From: WS-2 sp964650245
GTDB taxonomy: Bacteria > Eisenbacteria > RBG-16-71-46
Assembly (NCBI GenBank): GCA_964650245.1
Contig: CAZYQK010000073.1
Coordinates: forward strand, 1-16,075
DNA: 16,075 bases
Direction of reading: 5' to 3'
The notes under the pieces: generated by a model
Database searches by the model: none
Seen by the model: only the letters and a program-made list of their open reading frames with translations
Told to the model about the DNA's origin: nothing
Made by a program: the position numbers and the translations under genes
In this document: positions 8,901 to 15,700 of the stretch, one piece after another
How positions within the stretch are numbered: position 1 is the stretch's first letter
Layout of the letters: each line of letters opens with the position of its first letter

Positions 8901-11092
8901 GTATGCCTGGGCGTTCGGCGACGGCGCGACGGGCAGCGGCCTCACCACCAGCCACACCTACACGCTGGCGGGGAGCTACGCGGCGGTGCTGACGGTGAAC
9001 GACGGGCAGGGCGGCACGGACACCGCGAGCGTGGCGGTGGCCGTGAGCGCGCCGCCCAACACGTTCCCGCAGACCGCGGTGCTGGACAACTTCAACCGCG
9101 CGAACGGACCGCTCGGCAGCCCGTGGGTGGACGAAGTCGGCGGGCTCGAGGTAAACAACAACGCGCTGATCCTGACCGACCTCGCGGCGACCACCACGTG
9201 GAACGGCGCGGTGTTCGGTCCTGAGCAGGAGGCTTACTTCACGCTGAGCGCCGTGAACCCCTCGGGGGAGGAACACGACCTCATGCTCAAGGCGCAGGGG
9301 CTCACGTGGACGGCCGGGCACATCGAGGTGCGTTACAACGCGACGCTATCCAACGTCTGGGTCTCGACCTACACGTCGGGCATCGGCTGGGAATCGCGCG
9401 GCACGATCGCGCCGGTCACGTTGCAGGCGGGCGACCAGTTCGGGGCGCGCGCGGGGGCGGACGGCACGGTCGGGTTGTACAAGAACGGGGTGCTGGCGGG
9501 CACGGCCTCGGTGGCGGGCTGGCCGTACGCCGCTGCCGGCGGGCGAATCGGCATGACGTTCACGAACATCCCCACGAGCCGCATCGACAACTTCGGCGGC
9601 GGCACGGTGCCGGCCGCCCCGCCGCCGCTGCCCGACCTCCAGGTGTCGGCGGTGACGGTGACGCCCGATCCCCCCACCGCCACCCAGAGCGCCCAGTACG
9701 CCTTCAAGCTCCACAACCGCGGCACCGCGGCGGCGGGAACGTCGCGCTGGGTGTTGCGCGCGGGCAGCACGCTGCTCGGGCAGGGGGACACCGCGGTGCC
9801 CGCGCAGGACAGCGTGAGCCTGAGCGTGAACGCAGCCATCGCCGCCGCGGCGACTTACACGCTGCGGCTCACCGCCGACTCGCTGGGCGCGGTCACCGAG
9901 AGCGACGAGACCAACAACGCCAGCGTGCGATCGCTCACGGTCAACCCGGCACCCAACAACCCGCCGGTGGCGGTGGCGGGGGGCACGCCGCAGAGCGGGN
10001 NNNNNNNNNNNNNNNNNNNNNNNNNNNNNNNNNNNNNNNNNNNNNNNNNNNNNNNNNNNNNNNNNNNNNNNNNNNNNNNNNNNNNNNNNNNNNNNNNNNA
10101 CCTACACGCTGGCGGGGAGCTACGCGGCGGTGCTGACGGTGAGCGACGGGCGGGACGGGACGGACACCGCGAGCGTTGCAGTGACGGTGAACCCGGCGCC
10201 CCCCGCGTTTCCGCTGACCGCGGTGCTGGATGATTTCAACCGCGCCAACGGCGCCGTGGGCGGCTTCTGGACCCCGGGTACGGGCCTCAGCATCAGTGGC
10301 AACCAGCTGAAGCCCACGGTGCGGGACGTCTCCTCGGTCTGGAACGGCGGCGCGTTCGGTTCCAATCAGGAGGCCTACATCACGCTCAACGGGATCACGG
10401 CGAACTCGACGAAGCACGCCCTGATGCTCAAAGTGCAGGGCCTGTCGTGGAACACCGGACACATCGAGGTGCGCTACGACCAAAAGAAGAAGCGGGTGGT
10501 GGTCTCCACCTACGATGCCGGGGCGGGGTGGGTCGCGCGCGGGAGCCCGATCGGCGTCACGATGGCAGCGGGCAATCAGCTCGGTGCGCGCGCCGAGTCG
10601 GACGGCATCCTCACCGTCTACCGCAACGGGGCCGCGATCGGCGCGGTGTCGATCGTGGGCTGGCCCTTCTACGCGGCGGGCGGCCGGCTCGGTCTCAGCT
10701 TCACCATCGCTACCAACTCGCTGCTCGACAACTTCGGCGGCGGCGACCTCGTCGGTCCCGGGCCGCGGACGACGATCGAACCCGCGCGCGCCGAGGCCGC
10801 GATCCCGGATCTCACGCTCCTCGCGCTCTCGAATTCGTTCCCGAACCCGACGGGTGGCGCGATCAGCTTCACGCTCGACCTACCGCGGGGCGGCCAGGTC
10901 GAGCTCGCGGTGCTCGACCTCCAGGGGCGCGAGGTGTGGCGCGACTCCGCGCGCGAGTTCGGCCCCGGACGCTGGACCATCGGCTGGGACGGTGCGAGCG
11001 CGACGGGCGCTCTGGCGCGCAGCGGGCTCTACTTCGTCCGGGTGATCGCCGACGGGCGGAGCTTCGTGCGCCGGATCGCGCTGGTCAGGTAG
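5938..11092 (+). CDS. Giant exported paralogue: GSDH propeller plus repeated PKD/jelly-roll/CARDB modules and C-terminal sorting domain (interrupted by assembly gap)
   Basis: About 1724 residues if the gap is really 120 bases. Signal peptide 1-27 ending AHA. GSDH propeller ~33-456 with His172, Asp191 and Arg268-Asn269 matching the PQQ-dehydrogenase residues of its neighbour. Then PKD1 (~463-551), jelly-roll 1 (554-733), Ig-like domain with FHGTHVHP (~740-842), CARDB1 (~842-948), PKD2 (~952-1038), jelly-roll 2 (1043-1222), CARDB2 (~1231-1338), PKD3 (from ~1340, broken by Ns), jelly-roll 3 (~1431-1609) and a FlgD-Ig/type IX-like tail (~1628-1724) ending SFVRRIALVR. The part before the gap and the part after it lie in different frames as printed, so gene callers will report two fragments. 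Homology with PKD2 shows they belong to one gene. Likely function: extracellular PQQ-dependent sugar oxidation on a long repeat stalk. The tail implies outer-membrane export and surface anchoring; no secretion genes are in the window. Confidence 0.82.
9337..9432 (+). repeat. Mosaic block in jelly-roll 2 copied from the upstream paralogue
   Basis: By hand count this 96-base block differs from 4541-4636 of the upstream gene at about 6 positions, but from the equivalent part of jelly-roll 1 (7870-7965) at about 29. The sequence after the block returns to near-identity with jelly-roll 1. This is the pattern left by gene conversion or recombination between the two genes. Confidence 0.75.
10000..10099. 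other. Scaffold gap (100 Ns) inside a repeated PKD module
   Basis: The 45 bases before it equal 8791-8835 and the first 43 bases after it equal 8956-8998. In that intact copy the missing part is 120 bases (8836-8955). A 120-base fill restores one reading frame, whereas 100 does not. The run of exactly 100 Ns is a standard placeholder. More repeat units could be hidden in it. Confidence 0.95.
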
Positions 11093-11168
11093 TTGCCGGT
11101 AGGGCGCTGCGCGGGCAGAGCTTGCCACCCGGATCTTGCCTCCTCCCCGGGCGGGGTGGACACTCCCC

Positions 11169-11197
11169 CGCGGCCCGAAAACGCGAGGCGGGCCGCG
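11169..11197. other. Hairpin upstream of the ACT-domain gene
   Basis: A 9-bp stem (11169-11177 with 11189-11197) with an 11-base A-rich loop sits just before the Shine-Dalgarno sequence at 11201. It has no T-run, so it is not a clear terminator for the exoprotein gene; it could affect translation of the next gene. The 124-base interval 11093-11216 holds no other recognisable feature. Confidence 0.35.
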
Positions 11198-11200
11198 CAC

Positions 11201-11210
11201 AGGAGGGAGG
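11201..11210 (+). promoter_or_regulatory. Strong ribosome binding site of the ACT-domain gene
   Basis: AGGAGGGAGG lies six bases before ATG 11217 and selects it over an upstream in-frame ATG at 11136, whose extra 27 residues are Pro/Arg-rich and unlike a protein N-terminus. Confidence 0.75.
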
Positions 11211-11216
11211 CGTGCC

Positions 11217-11654
11217 ATGCAGGACACGGTGTATCGCGTCGAGTACTTCGTTCTCACCGCGGAGGACCGGCCCGGTGAAGGCGCCACGCTCGGTGGCCGG
11301 ATCGCTCAGGAGGGCGTCAATCTGCTCGCCATCTCGGCGTTCCCGGCCGGGAACGGCAAGGTGCAGGTGGACCTCATCCCCGAGCATCCCGGCGATCTGA
11401 CCAGGGCGGCGAAAAAGCTCAACCTCACGCTCAGCGCGCCGAAGGTGGCGTTCCTGATCCAGGGAAGTGATCGTCGGGGCGCGATGGGCGAGGTGCTGAA
11501 CCGGCTCGGAACCGCCAAGATCAACGTCCGTTCGACGCAGGGCATCGCATGCGGCGGCAATCGCTACGGCGGCCTGATCTGGGTAGCCCCGGGCGACGTG
11601 GAAGCGGCGTCGAAAGCGCTCGGCGCCACCACCATGGCGACCCATCACGTCTGA
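11217..11654 (+). CDS. Small tandem ACT-domain protein
   Basis: 145 residues and no catalytic domain. Residues ~6-70 look like an ACT fold: a beta-strand YFVLTAEDRPGEGATLGGRI followed by the typical G-V-N-L-L-A-I-S second strand. Residues ~78-140 form a second, weaker ACT-like unit (KVAFLIQGSDRRGAMGEVLN, then INVRSTQGI). ACT domains bind amino acids or other small ligands and regulate enzymes or transcription; stand-alone ACT proteins are common and mostly uncharacterised. No amino-acid biosynthesis gene is adjacent, so the ligand cannot be guessed. Expression is probably high given the near-perfect Shine-Dalgarno. Soluble and cytoplasmic by composition. The ACT assignment rests on the DRPG-GVN pattern. 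Confidence 0.75.
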   Translation: MQDTVYRVEYFVLTAEDRPGEGATLGGRIAQEGVNLLAISAFPAGNGKVQVDLIPEHPGDLTRAAKKLNLTLSAPKVAFLIQGSDRRGAMGEVLNRLGTAKINVRSTQGIACGGNRYGGLIWVAPGDVEAASKALGATTMATHHV

Positions 11655-11679
11655 GCGGAACACTCGAAGGCGAACGACC

Positions 11680-11712
11680 GCGGCTCGCGCCGGTTCTCGA
11701 GGCGCGAGCCGC
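11680..11712. terminator. Hairpin between convergent genes, probable bidirectional terminator
   Basis: A perfect 12-bp GC-rich stem (11680-11691 with 11701-11712) with a nine-base loop lies between the ACT gene stop (11654) and the stop of the minus-strand glycosyltransferase gene (11717). No long T-tract follows on either strand, so the call rests on position and stem strength. Confidence 0.5.
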
Positions 11713-11716
11713 CTCG

Positions 11717-13468
11717 TTACGGCGCGAGCGCCGCGATCAGCCGTGCCGGAGCCGGCGCCGCCGCGAGCCGCGCCGGGAGCGGTCCCAGCTCGAGCCACAC
11801 CACGGTGAAGCCGTCGCTGCTCTCGAACGCGCGCACCCGCGTCACGTTCAAGTCCGGGCGCTGCCGCGCCTCGAGCGGGCGGGCGACAACGTCGCGCCAG
11901 CCGCCCCACGCGTGCTCGGGCCGGCGGAATACCAGCAGCACGTGATGAAAATCGAGCCGCCTGCGGCAGGCATCGAGGTCCTCGGGCGCGAGCGACAGGT
12001 GGATCACCGGCCGCCGCGCGTGCCATGCCAGGGTAGGCCCGAGATTGCTCATCACCGCCTCGCCCGCCGGGACTTCCTGGTTCATGAGCACGGCAATCTT
12101 GAGCAGCGTGACGGTGCCGGGCATGCCGCGCGTGGCGGACGTCGCCACCGCCTCGCGATTGCCGAGCGCGGTCTGCCACAGCCCCCAGCCGAGCGCGAGC
12201 GCCGCTACGCCCAGGCGCAGCGCGCGCACCCGGGCGAGGCTCGCGGCCGGACCGGAGATCTTCGAGAGCAGGCCCCAGGTGGCGAGGATTCCAGCGGCCT
12301 CGACCGCGACGCGCGCCGGGAACACATAGCGCAGCCACGGAATGCTGAGCGCGGCGGCGCCCGCGCTCAACGCCAGCCCCGCGAGGATCGCGAGCGCCGT
12401 GACCGCGAGTGATCGCGGCGGCTTTGCCACCAGCAGCCATATCACCAGCGCCCCGAGCCACACCGCCCGCGGCCCGTTCAGCATCGCGAGCGCCAGCCCC
12501 GGCAGGTTCTTCGCGGCCTTGGCCGCGAGCAGGCCGAGCGCGTGTGCTCCTCCCGGCAGAGGCGGCAGCTCGGGAAGATGGAAGAGCGAGAACCAGGTGC
12601 GGCCCTGGACCCCGTCCCACACCACGAAGCGCGAGAGGTCCCAGCCCGGCGAGCCGAACGCGCGCCACTTGTAGACCCACCACGGCGCGAGCGGCAGGGC
12701 GAAGCCCGCGAGTGCTAATGCCAGCACGCGCGCCCGCGCGCCGCGAGCGCCAAGCGCGCACGCCGCGAGCGCCAGCAGCGGGGCGAGCCACAGCATGTTG
12801 GCGCGAAACGATCCGGTGACGCCGAGCAGCAGCCCGAACAGAAACGGCCGCCGCGCGGCGTGCCCGAGCGCCAGCATCGCGAGCGCCCCCGTGAGGCCGT
12901 ATGTGAACGGCAGCTCGGTGAACCCGCCGGCCGCGAAGTGCTGCGCTTCCGGGTCGAGCAGGAAGCTGAGCCCCACCACCGCACCCGCCGCCATGCGCGT
13001 GGCATCCGGGATTCCGGGCGCGTAATGCCACAGGATCTTGCTGGTCGCGAGCGCGAGCGAGACACCGATGATGATGAAGCAGGTGAAGGGGATCGGGATG
13101 ATGAGCCATTCGCGCTGGTCGGGACGGCTCCACTGCGCGAGGCTGCGGCCGCTGAGCAGCAGCTCGTGCGGGGCGAGCTTGAAGATCGCGGCCTCGAGCA
13201 CCACCAGGCCGGGCTGCACCACGGCCAGCGGCCACGGCGGCCGGGTATGGGTCGCGAGCTCGACCGGAAGGGCGTAGGTGGTGGCGAGCCGGCCGTGATC
13301 GGCGAGCTCGCGCGCGGCGAGCGCGTACTGCGCGGTGTCGTAGTTGAGGACCGGCGAGCGCCGGCCCAGATCCCAGGCCTCGGCATGGAGCAGCCACAGG
13401 CCGCACCCGGCCGCGCACAACACCGAGAGCATGAGCAGGCCGGCGACGGACTTCCGTGTCTCGCGCAC
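11717..13468 (-). CDS. Polytopic membrane protein, GT-C-type glycosyltransferase-like
   Basis: 583 residues from GTG at 13468. The N-terminal membrane helix spans ~8-27, followed by an external loop with D44 in the segment NYDTAQYALAARELADHG. An early-loop Asp followed by a Q-Y-A-x-A-A-R-x-L-x-x-x-G pattern is typical of GT-C enzymes (ArnT/PMT/GT39 group), which move sugars from polyprenyl-phosphate donors to lipid or protein acceptors on the outer face of the inner membrane. About ten further hydrophobic segments follow, then a soluble C-terminal domain (~460-583). I cannot name a subfamily or substrate. The open frame continues far upstream of the chosen start, but that part is antisense to the dioxygenase gene and is not coding. 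There is no strong Shine-Dalgarno at GTG; an ATG 12 codons later is an alternative. Convergent with the ACT gene, divergent from the next operon. Confidence 0.7.
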   Translation of the reverse strand: MRETRKSVAGLLMLSVLCAAGCGLWLLHAEAWDLGRRSPVLNYDTAQYALAARELADHGRLATTYALPVELATHTRPPWPLAVVQPGLVVLEAAIFKLAPHELLLSGRSLAQWSRPDQREWLIIPIPFTCFIIIGVSLALATSKILWHYAPGIPDATRMAAGAVVGLSFLLDPEAQHFAAGGFTELPFTYGLTGALAMLALGHAARRPFLFGLLLGVTGSFRANMLWLAPLLALAACALGARGARARVLALALAGFALPLAPWWVYKWRAFGSPGWDLSRFVVWDGVQGRTWFSLFHLPELPPLPGGAHALGLLAAKAAKNLPGLALAMLNGPRAVWLGALVIWLLVAKPPRSLAVTALAILAGLALSAGAAALSIPWLRYVFPARVAVEAAGILATWGLLSKISGPAASLARVRALRLGVAALALGWGLWQTALGNREAVATSATRGMPGTVTLLKIAVLMNQEVPAGEAVMSNLGPTLAWHARRPVIHLSLAPEDLDACRRRLDFHHVLLVFRRPEHAWGGWRDVVARPLEARQRPDLNVTRVRAFESSDGFTVVWLELGPLPARLAAAPAPARLIAALAP

Positions 13469-13473
13469 GGGCG

Positions 13474-13489
13474 CGAGCCTAACGGCTCG
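13474..13489. promoter_or_regulatory. Dyad in the divergent intergenic region, possible operator
   Basis: CGAGCC-TAAC-GGCTCG is a 6-bp inverted repeat with a four-base centre, five bases upstream of the glycosyltransferase GTG on the minus strand and 81 bases from the dioxygenase ATG. It could bind a regulator or form a hairpin in the leader. No convincing -35/-10 pair is visible in the 102-base interval. Confidence 0.25.
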
Positions 13490-13570
13490 GGTGATGGGGA
13501 ACAACTTGCGCCGCCCTCGGGCCGCGCGGCATGCTCGGCGCCGCGAACCAGGCACCGAGACGGAGGAGCC

Positions 13571-14533
13571 ATGACCCGCGCCACCGCCGGCATCCATCAC
13601 ATCACCGCGATCGCGAGCGATCCGCAGCGCAACGTGGACTTCTACTGCGGCGTGCTGGGCTTGAGGCTGGTCAAGCGCACGGTGAACTTCGACGACCCCG
13701 GGACCTACCACCTGTATTACGGCGACGAGAGCGGGCGGCCCGGCACCCTGCTCACGTTCTTCCCGTGGCTGGGCGCCGCTCCCGGCCGCGCGGGGAGCGG
13801 GCTCGCCTCGGCGGTCGCGTTCTCGATTCCGGAGGGTGCCACCGGCCACTGGACCGAGCGCCTCGAGCGCTTCGAGATCGCATTCGAGGGGCCGTCGCTG
13901 CGTTTCGACGAAACCGTGATCGTGCTGCGCGACCCGGACGGGCTGGAGCTGGATCTGGTCGCGCACGCGGGCGCCGCGGCGCGCGAGCCGTGGCGCGACG
14001 GCCCGGTCGGCGCGGCGCACGCGATCCGCGGATTTCACGGCGTGACGCTGGCCGAGACCGGCTACGAGCGCACCGCCGCGCTGCTCACCGGCGTGCTCGG
14101 GTTTCGCCGCGAGCGCGAGGAAGGGAACCGCGTGCGGTTCGCGGCCGGCGCCGGCTCGGGCGCCGCCGGCCGCGTGGACGTCGTGTGTCTGCTCGATGCG
14201 CTGCCGGGCAGCATGGGCGCCGGGACCATGCACCACGTCGCGTGGCGCGCGACGGACGACGACGATCAGCTCGGATACCGGCGCGCGCTCATCGCGGAGC
14301 GGTTGGACGTGACGCCGGTGGTGGACCGCCAGTACTTCCGCTCGATCTACTTCCACGAACCGGGCGGCGTGCTGTTCGAGATCGCGACCGACCCGCCGGG
14401 CATGACCGTGGACGAGCCGGTCGAGCGGCTGGGCGAGTCGCTCCGGCTGCCGCCCTGGCTGGAGCCCGACCGCGCGCGGATCGAGCGTCGGCTGCCGCCG
14501 ATCACGGTGCCCGGGCCCGCGACCACGCGATGA
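13571..14533 (+). CDS. mhqO: Ring-cleaving dioxygenase of the glyoxalase (vicinal oxygen chelate) fold, MhqO/MhqA-like
   Basis: 320 residues, the usual length for this family. Two VOC modules are seen. The first opens GIHHITAIASDPQRNVDFYC and continues V-N-F-D-D-P-x-x-Y-H-L-Y-Y-G with P-G-T-x-x-T-F-F-P, the signature of MhqO/MhqA/MhqE-type proteins. The second begins GFHGVTLAE (~154). Candidate metal ligands are His9 or His10, His221/His222 (MHHVAW) and Glu270 (LFEIATDPPG). Relatives in Bacillus are induced by hydroquinones and catechols and are thought to open quinol rings in the cytoplasm using Fe2+. A GGAGGAG Shine-Dalgarno at 13562-13568 supports the ATG. Its stop overlaps the next start (ATGA), so the two are co-translated. 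No MarR-type repressor (MhqR) is in the window. The exact substrate is inferred, not shown. Confidence 0.85.
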   Translation: MTRATAGIHHITAIASDPQRNVDFYCGVLGLRLVKRTVNFDDPGTYHLYYGDESGRPGTLLTFFPWLGAAPGRAGSGLASAVAFSIPEGATGHWTERLERFEIAFEGPSLRFDETVIVLRDPDGLELDLVAHAGAAAREPWRDGPVGAAHAIRGFHGVTLAETGYERTAALLTGVLGFRREREEGNRVRFAAGAGSGAAGRVDVVCLLDALPGSMGAGTMHHVAWRATDDDDQLGYRRALIAERLDVTPVVDRQYFRSIYFHEPGGVLFEIATDPPGMTVDEPVERLGESLRLPPWLEPDRARIERRLPPITVPGPATTR

Positions 14534-15174
14534 GCGGGCCCGGCGCCGCGCTCGATTTCGCGCATCGCTTCGTTCCCGCGAACGCTTCCACGCTCACCCT
14601 GCTGCTCCTCCACGGGACCGGTGGCAGCGAGGATGACCTGCTGCCGCTGGGAAAAATGCTCGCGCCTCGCGCCGCGCTGCTCGCTCCGCGTGGCAAGGTG
14701 CTCGAGCACGGCATGCCACGCTTCTTCCGGCGGCTCGCCGAAGGCGTGTTCGATGCCGAGGATCTGCGGCGCCGCACCCACGAGCTGGCGGATTTCGTGC
14801 GGAGCGCGGCGGAGGCGTACCGGTTCGATCCGCGGCACGTGATCGCGGCCGGCTACTCGAACGGCGCCAACATCGCCGCCAGCCTTCTGCTGCTGCGGCC
14901 CGAAACACTCGCGGGCGCGGTGTTGCTTCGCGCGGTGCTGCCGCTGGAGCCTGAGGCGGCGCCCAGGCTCGACGGCGTGCGGGTGCTGATCGCCGCCGGG
15001 CGGCGGGACCCGTACGCGCCGGCCGAACGCGTGGAGGCTCTTGCGGCGCTGCTGCGAGAGTGCGGCGCCGCGGTCGAGCTGCGCGCGAGCGAGGCCGGGC
15101 ACGAGCTGACGCAGGGCGAGATCGAAGCGGCGCGGGACTGGATCGAACGGTTCGATGGCCCACCGCTCACCTGA
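14530..15174 (+). CDS. mhqD: Alpha/beta-hydrolase, MhqD-like carboxylesterase/phospholipase family
   Basis: 214 residues with the compact carboxylesterase fold of PF02230-type proteins. LLLLHGTGG (24-32) forms the oxyanion-hole strand. The nucleophile is Ser110 in G-Y-S-N-G-A, the acid Asp160 in AAGRRDPYAP and the base His191 in EAGHELT, all in the right order and spacing. It starts at an ATG overlapping the dioxygenase stop by four bases. In Bacillus, mhqD is co-regulated with the mhqO dioxygenase under the quinone-sensing repressor MhqR; the same pairing here supports a role in electrophile/quinone catabolism, perhaps hydrolysing ring-cleavage products. Cytoplasmic, with no signal peptide. 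The enzyme's natural ester is not known. Confidence 0.85.
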   Translation: MSGPGAALDFAHRFVPANASTLTLLLLHGTGGSEDDLLPLGKMLAPRAALLAPRGKVLEHGMPRFFRRLAEGVFDAEDLRRRTHELADFVRSAAEAYRFDPRHVIAAGYSNGANIAASLLLLRPETLAGAVLLRAVLPLEPEAAPRLDGVRVLIAAGRRDPYAPAERVEALAALLRECGAAVELRASEAGHELTQGEIEAARDWIERFDGPPLT

Positions 15175-15179
15175 CACGC

Positions 15180-15217
15180 GGGGCGCGCGTCGCGCACCAT
15201 GATGAATCGCGCGCCCC
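15180..15217 (+). terminator. Inverted repeat after the mhqOD-like operon
   Basis: A 10-bp GC-only stem (15180-15189 with 15208-15217) with an 18-base loop begins six bases after the hydrolase stop. There is no T-tract, so termination is suggested by position only. Confidence 0.35.
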
Positions 15218-15247
15218 ATGACGACGGCCGGACGAACGCACTGGTCC

Positions 15248-15274
15248 GGCCGCGGAGGATCGGATGCCGCGGCC
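15248..15274 (-). terminator. Hairpin downstream of the minus-strand microprotein
   Basis: An 8-bp stem (15248-15255 with 15267-15274) and 11-base loop lie 43 bases past the stop of the small minus-strand ORF. It may be its terminator; no T-run is seen. Confidence 0.25.
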
Positions 15275-15316
15275 CCCGCATTCCCCGCGGGACACCGCAC
15301 CTCGGGAGCTCCGATC

Positions 15317-15454
15317 CTACCGAGGTTCGTGGAAGCCCAGGCCCGCCGCGAAGGCGAGCACCGCGACCAGGATCATGTCCCAGCGCGGCGTGGAGTGGGG
15401 GGCTCGGATCCGAGTGATCCGGTGTGCAGGTCCTGGAGTGCGGCGGTGTTCCAC
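15317..15454 (-). CDS. Probable 45-residue membrane microprotein
   Basis: A short frame from GTG 15454 to TAG 15317-15319. The protein begins MEHRRTPGPAHRITRIRAPH, is strongly basic for ~25 residues, then has one hydrophobic stretch W-D-M-I-L-V-A-V-L-A-F-A-A-G-L-G-F and ends HEPR. The strongest evidence is the ribosome-binding site: AAAGGAGG on the minus strand (15461-15468), six bases from the start, among the best in the window. A positively charged N-terminus followed by a single short helix suggests a small inner-membrane protein. I do not recognise a family. It could be a chance ORF in GC-rich DNA. Two small hairpins lie downstream of its stop. Confidence 0.45.
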   Translation of the reverse strand: MEHRRTPGPAHRITRIRAPHSTPRWDMILVAVLAFAAGLGFHEPR

Positions 15455-15634
15455 GGGGTGCCTCCTTTCCCGCGATACGCATGTCGCATAGGGCGGGCCA
15501 CGCGGTGGAAGGGCGCAAGGCGTTGGGGCGCAATGCGCGGTTCCTGGAGACGCGGCGCGATCTTGGGCTGGATCTCAGCACGAAATGAGGAAATCGCTGT
15601 CGGGGGAGTCCATCCGAAGCCCCGCGCCGATCCA
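15455..15634. other. Stretch without a convincing gene
   Basis: Apart from the Shine-Dalgarno of the minus-strand microprotein (15461-15468), nothing is recognised. The plus-strand frame that enters the integrase remnant is open through here from 15218, but its translation is Arg/Gly/Pro-rich, resembles no protein I know and has no start signal, so I treat it as non-coding. Confidence 0.5.
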
Positions 15635-15663
15635 TTGTTGCCGCGCCGTTCGCGGCGTATAGT
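15635..15663 (+). promoter_or_regulatory. Sigma-70-type promoter before the integrase remnant
   Basis: TTGTTG (15635-15640) and TATAGT (15658-15663) with a 17-base spacer lie 37 bases upstream of the ATG. The -10 differs from consensus at two positions. It is one of the best promoter matches in the window. Confidence 0.5.
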
Positions 15664-15688
15664 TTCGCGCGTTCCCGAAATACCGGAT

Positions 15689-15693
15689 GGAGG
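15689..15693 (+). promoter_or_regulatory. Ribosome binding site of the integrase remnant
   Basis: GGAGG is seven bases upstream of ATG 15701, defining a 104-codon frame. Confidence 0.55.
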
Positions 15694-15700
15694 TTCCGCC

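Larger units (their letters stand above)
7324..10745 (+). repeat. Tandem intragenic module repeats (PKD + jelly-roll + CARDB)
   Basis: Three diverged units. The jelly-roll copies are 7597-8136, 9064-9603 (both exactly 540 bases, offset 1467) and ~10208-10742; a fourth homologue sits in the upstream gene at ~4271-4810. CARDB copies are ~8470-8780 and ~9637-9950. PKD copies are ~7324-7590, ~8791-9050 and ~9955-10195. Identity is very high between units one and two: in 9433-9603 against 7966-8136 I count about six differences in 171 bases. The third jelly-roll is clearly older. All copies stay in frame. Confidence 0.9.

Noticed and set aside
6958..9321. A 787-codon open frame on the minus strand inside the second exoprotein gene
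   Set aside because: It is antisense to a strongly supported repeat protein, is full of Arg/His/Val/Gly from GC-biased third positions and resembles no family. The similar minus-strand frames at 3956-5479 and 212-1507 are rejected for the same reason.
10100..10233. True frameshift in the second exoprotein after the gap
   Set aside because: The frame change depends only on the arbitrary 100-N length; the intact repeat predicts 120 bases and a continuous frame.
7324..10745. CRISPR-like or tandem satellite repeats
   Set aside because: The repeats are long, in frame and encode folded domains; there are no short identical repeats with unique spacers.
11085..13418. Alternative 777-codon minus-strand frame overlapping the glycosyltransferase
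   Set aside because: It is an Arg/Ala-rich shadow frame without hydrophobic segments and also runs antisense through the ACT-domain gene.
13469..14356. N-terminal extension of the minus-strand glycosyltransferase frame
   Set aside because: The extra 296 codons are mostly antisense to the dioxygenase gene and lack any membrane or domain pattern; the GTG at 13468 directly precedes the first membrane helix.
15519..15535. Possible attC core (GTTRRRY-like) near the integrase remnant
   Set aside because: GCGTTGGGGC does not match the final pyrimidine, and no paired complementary core or attC-like fold was found nearby.
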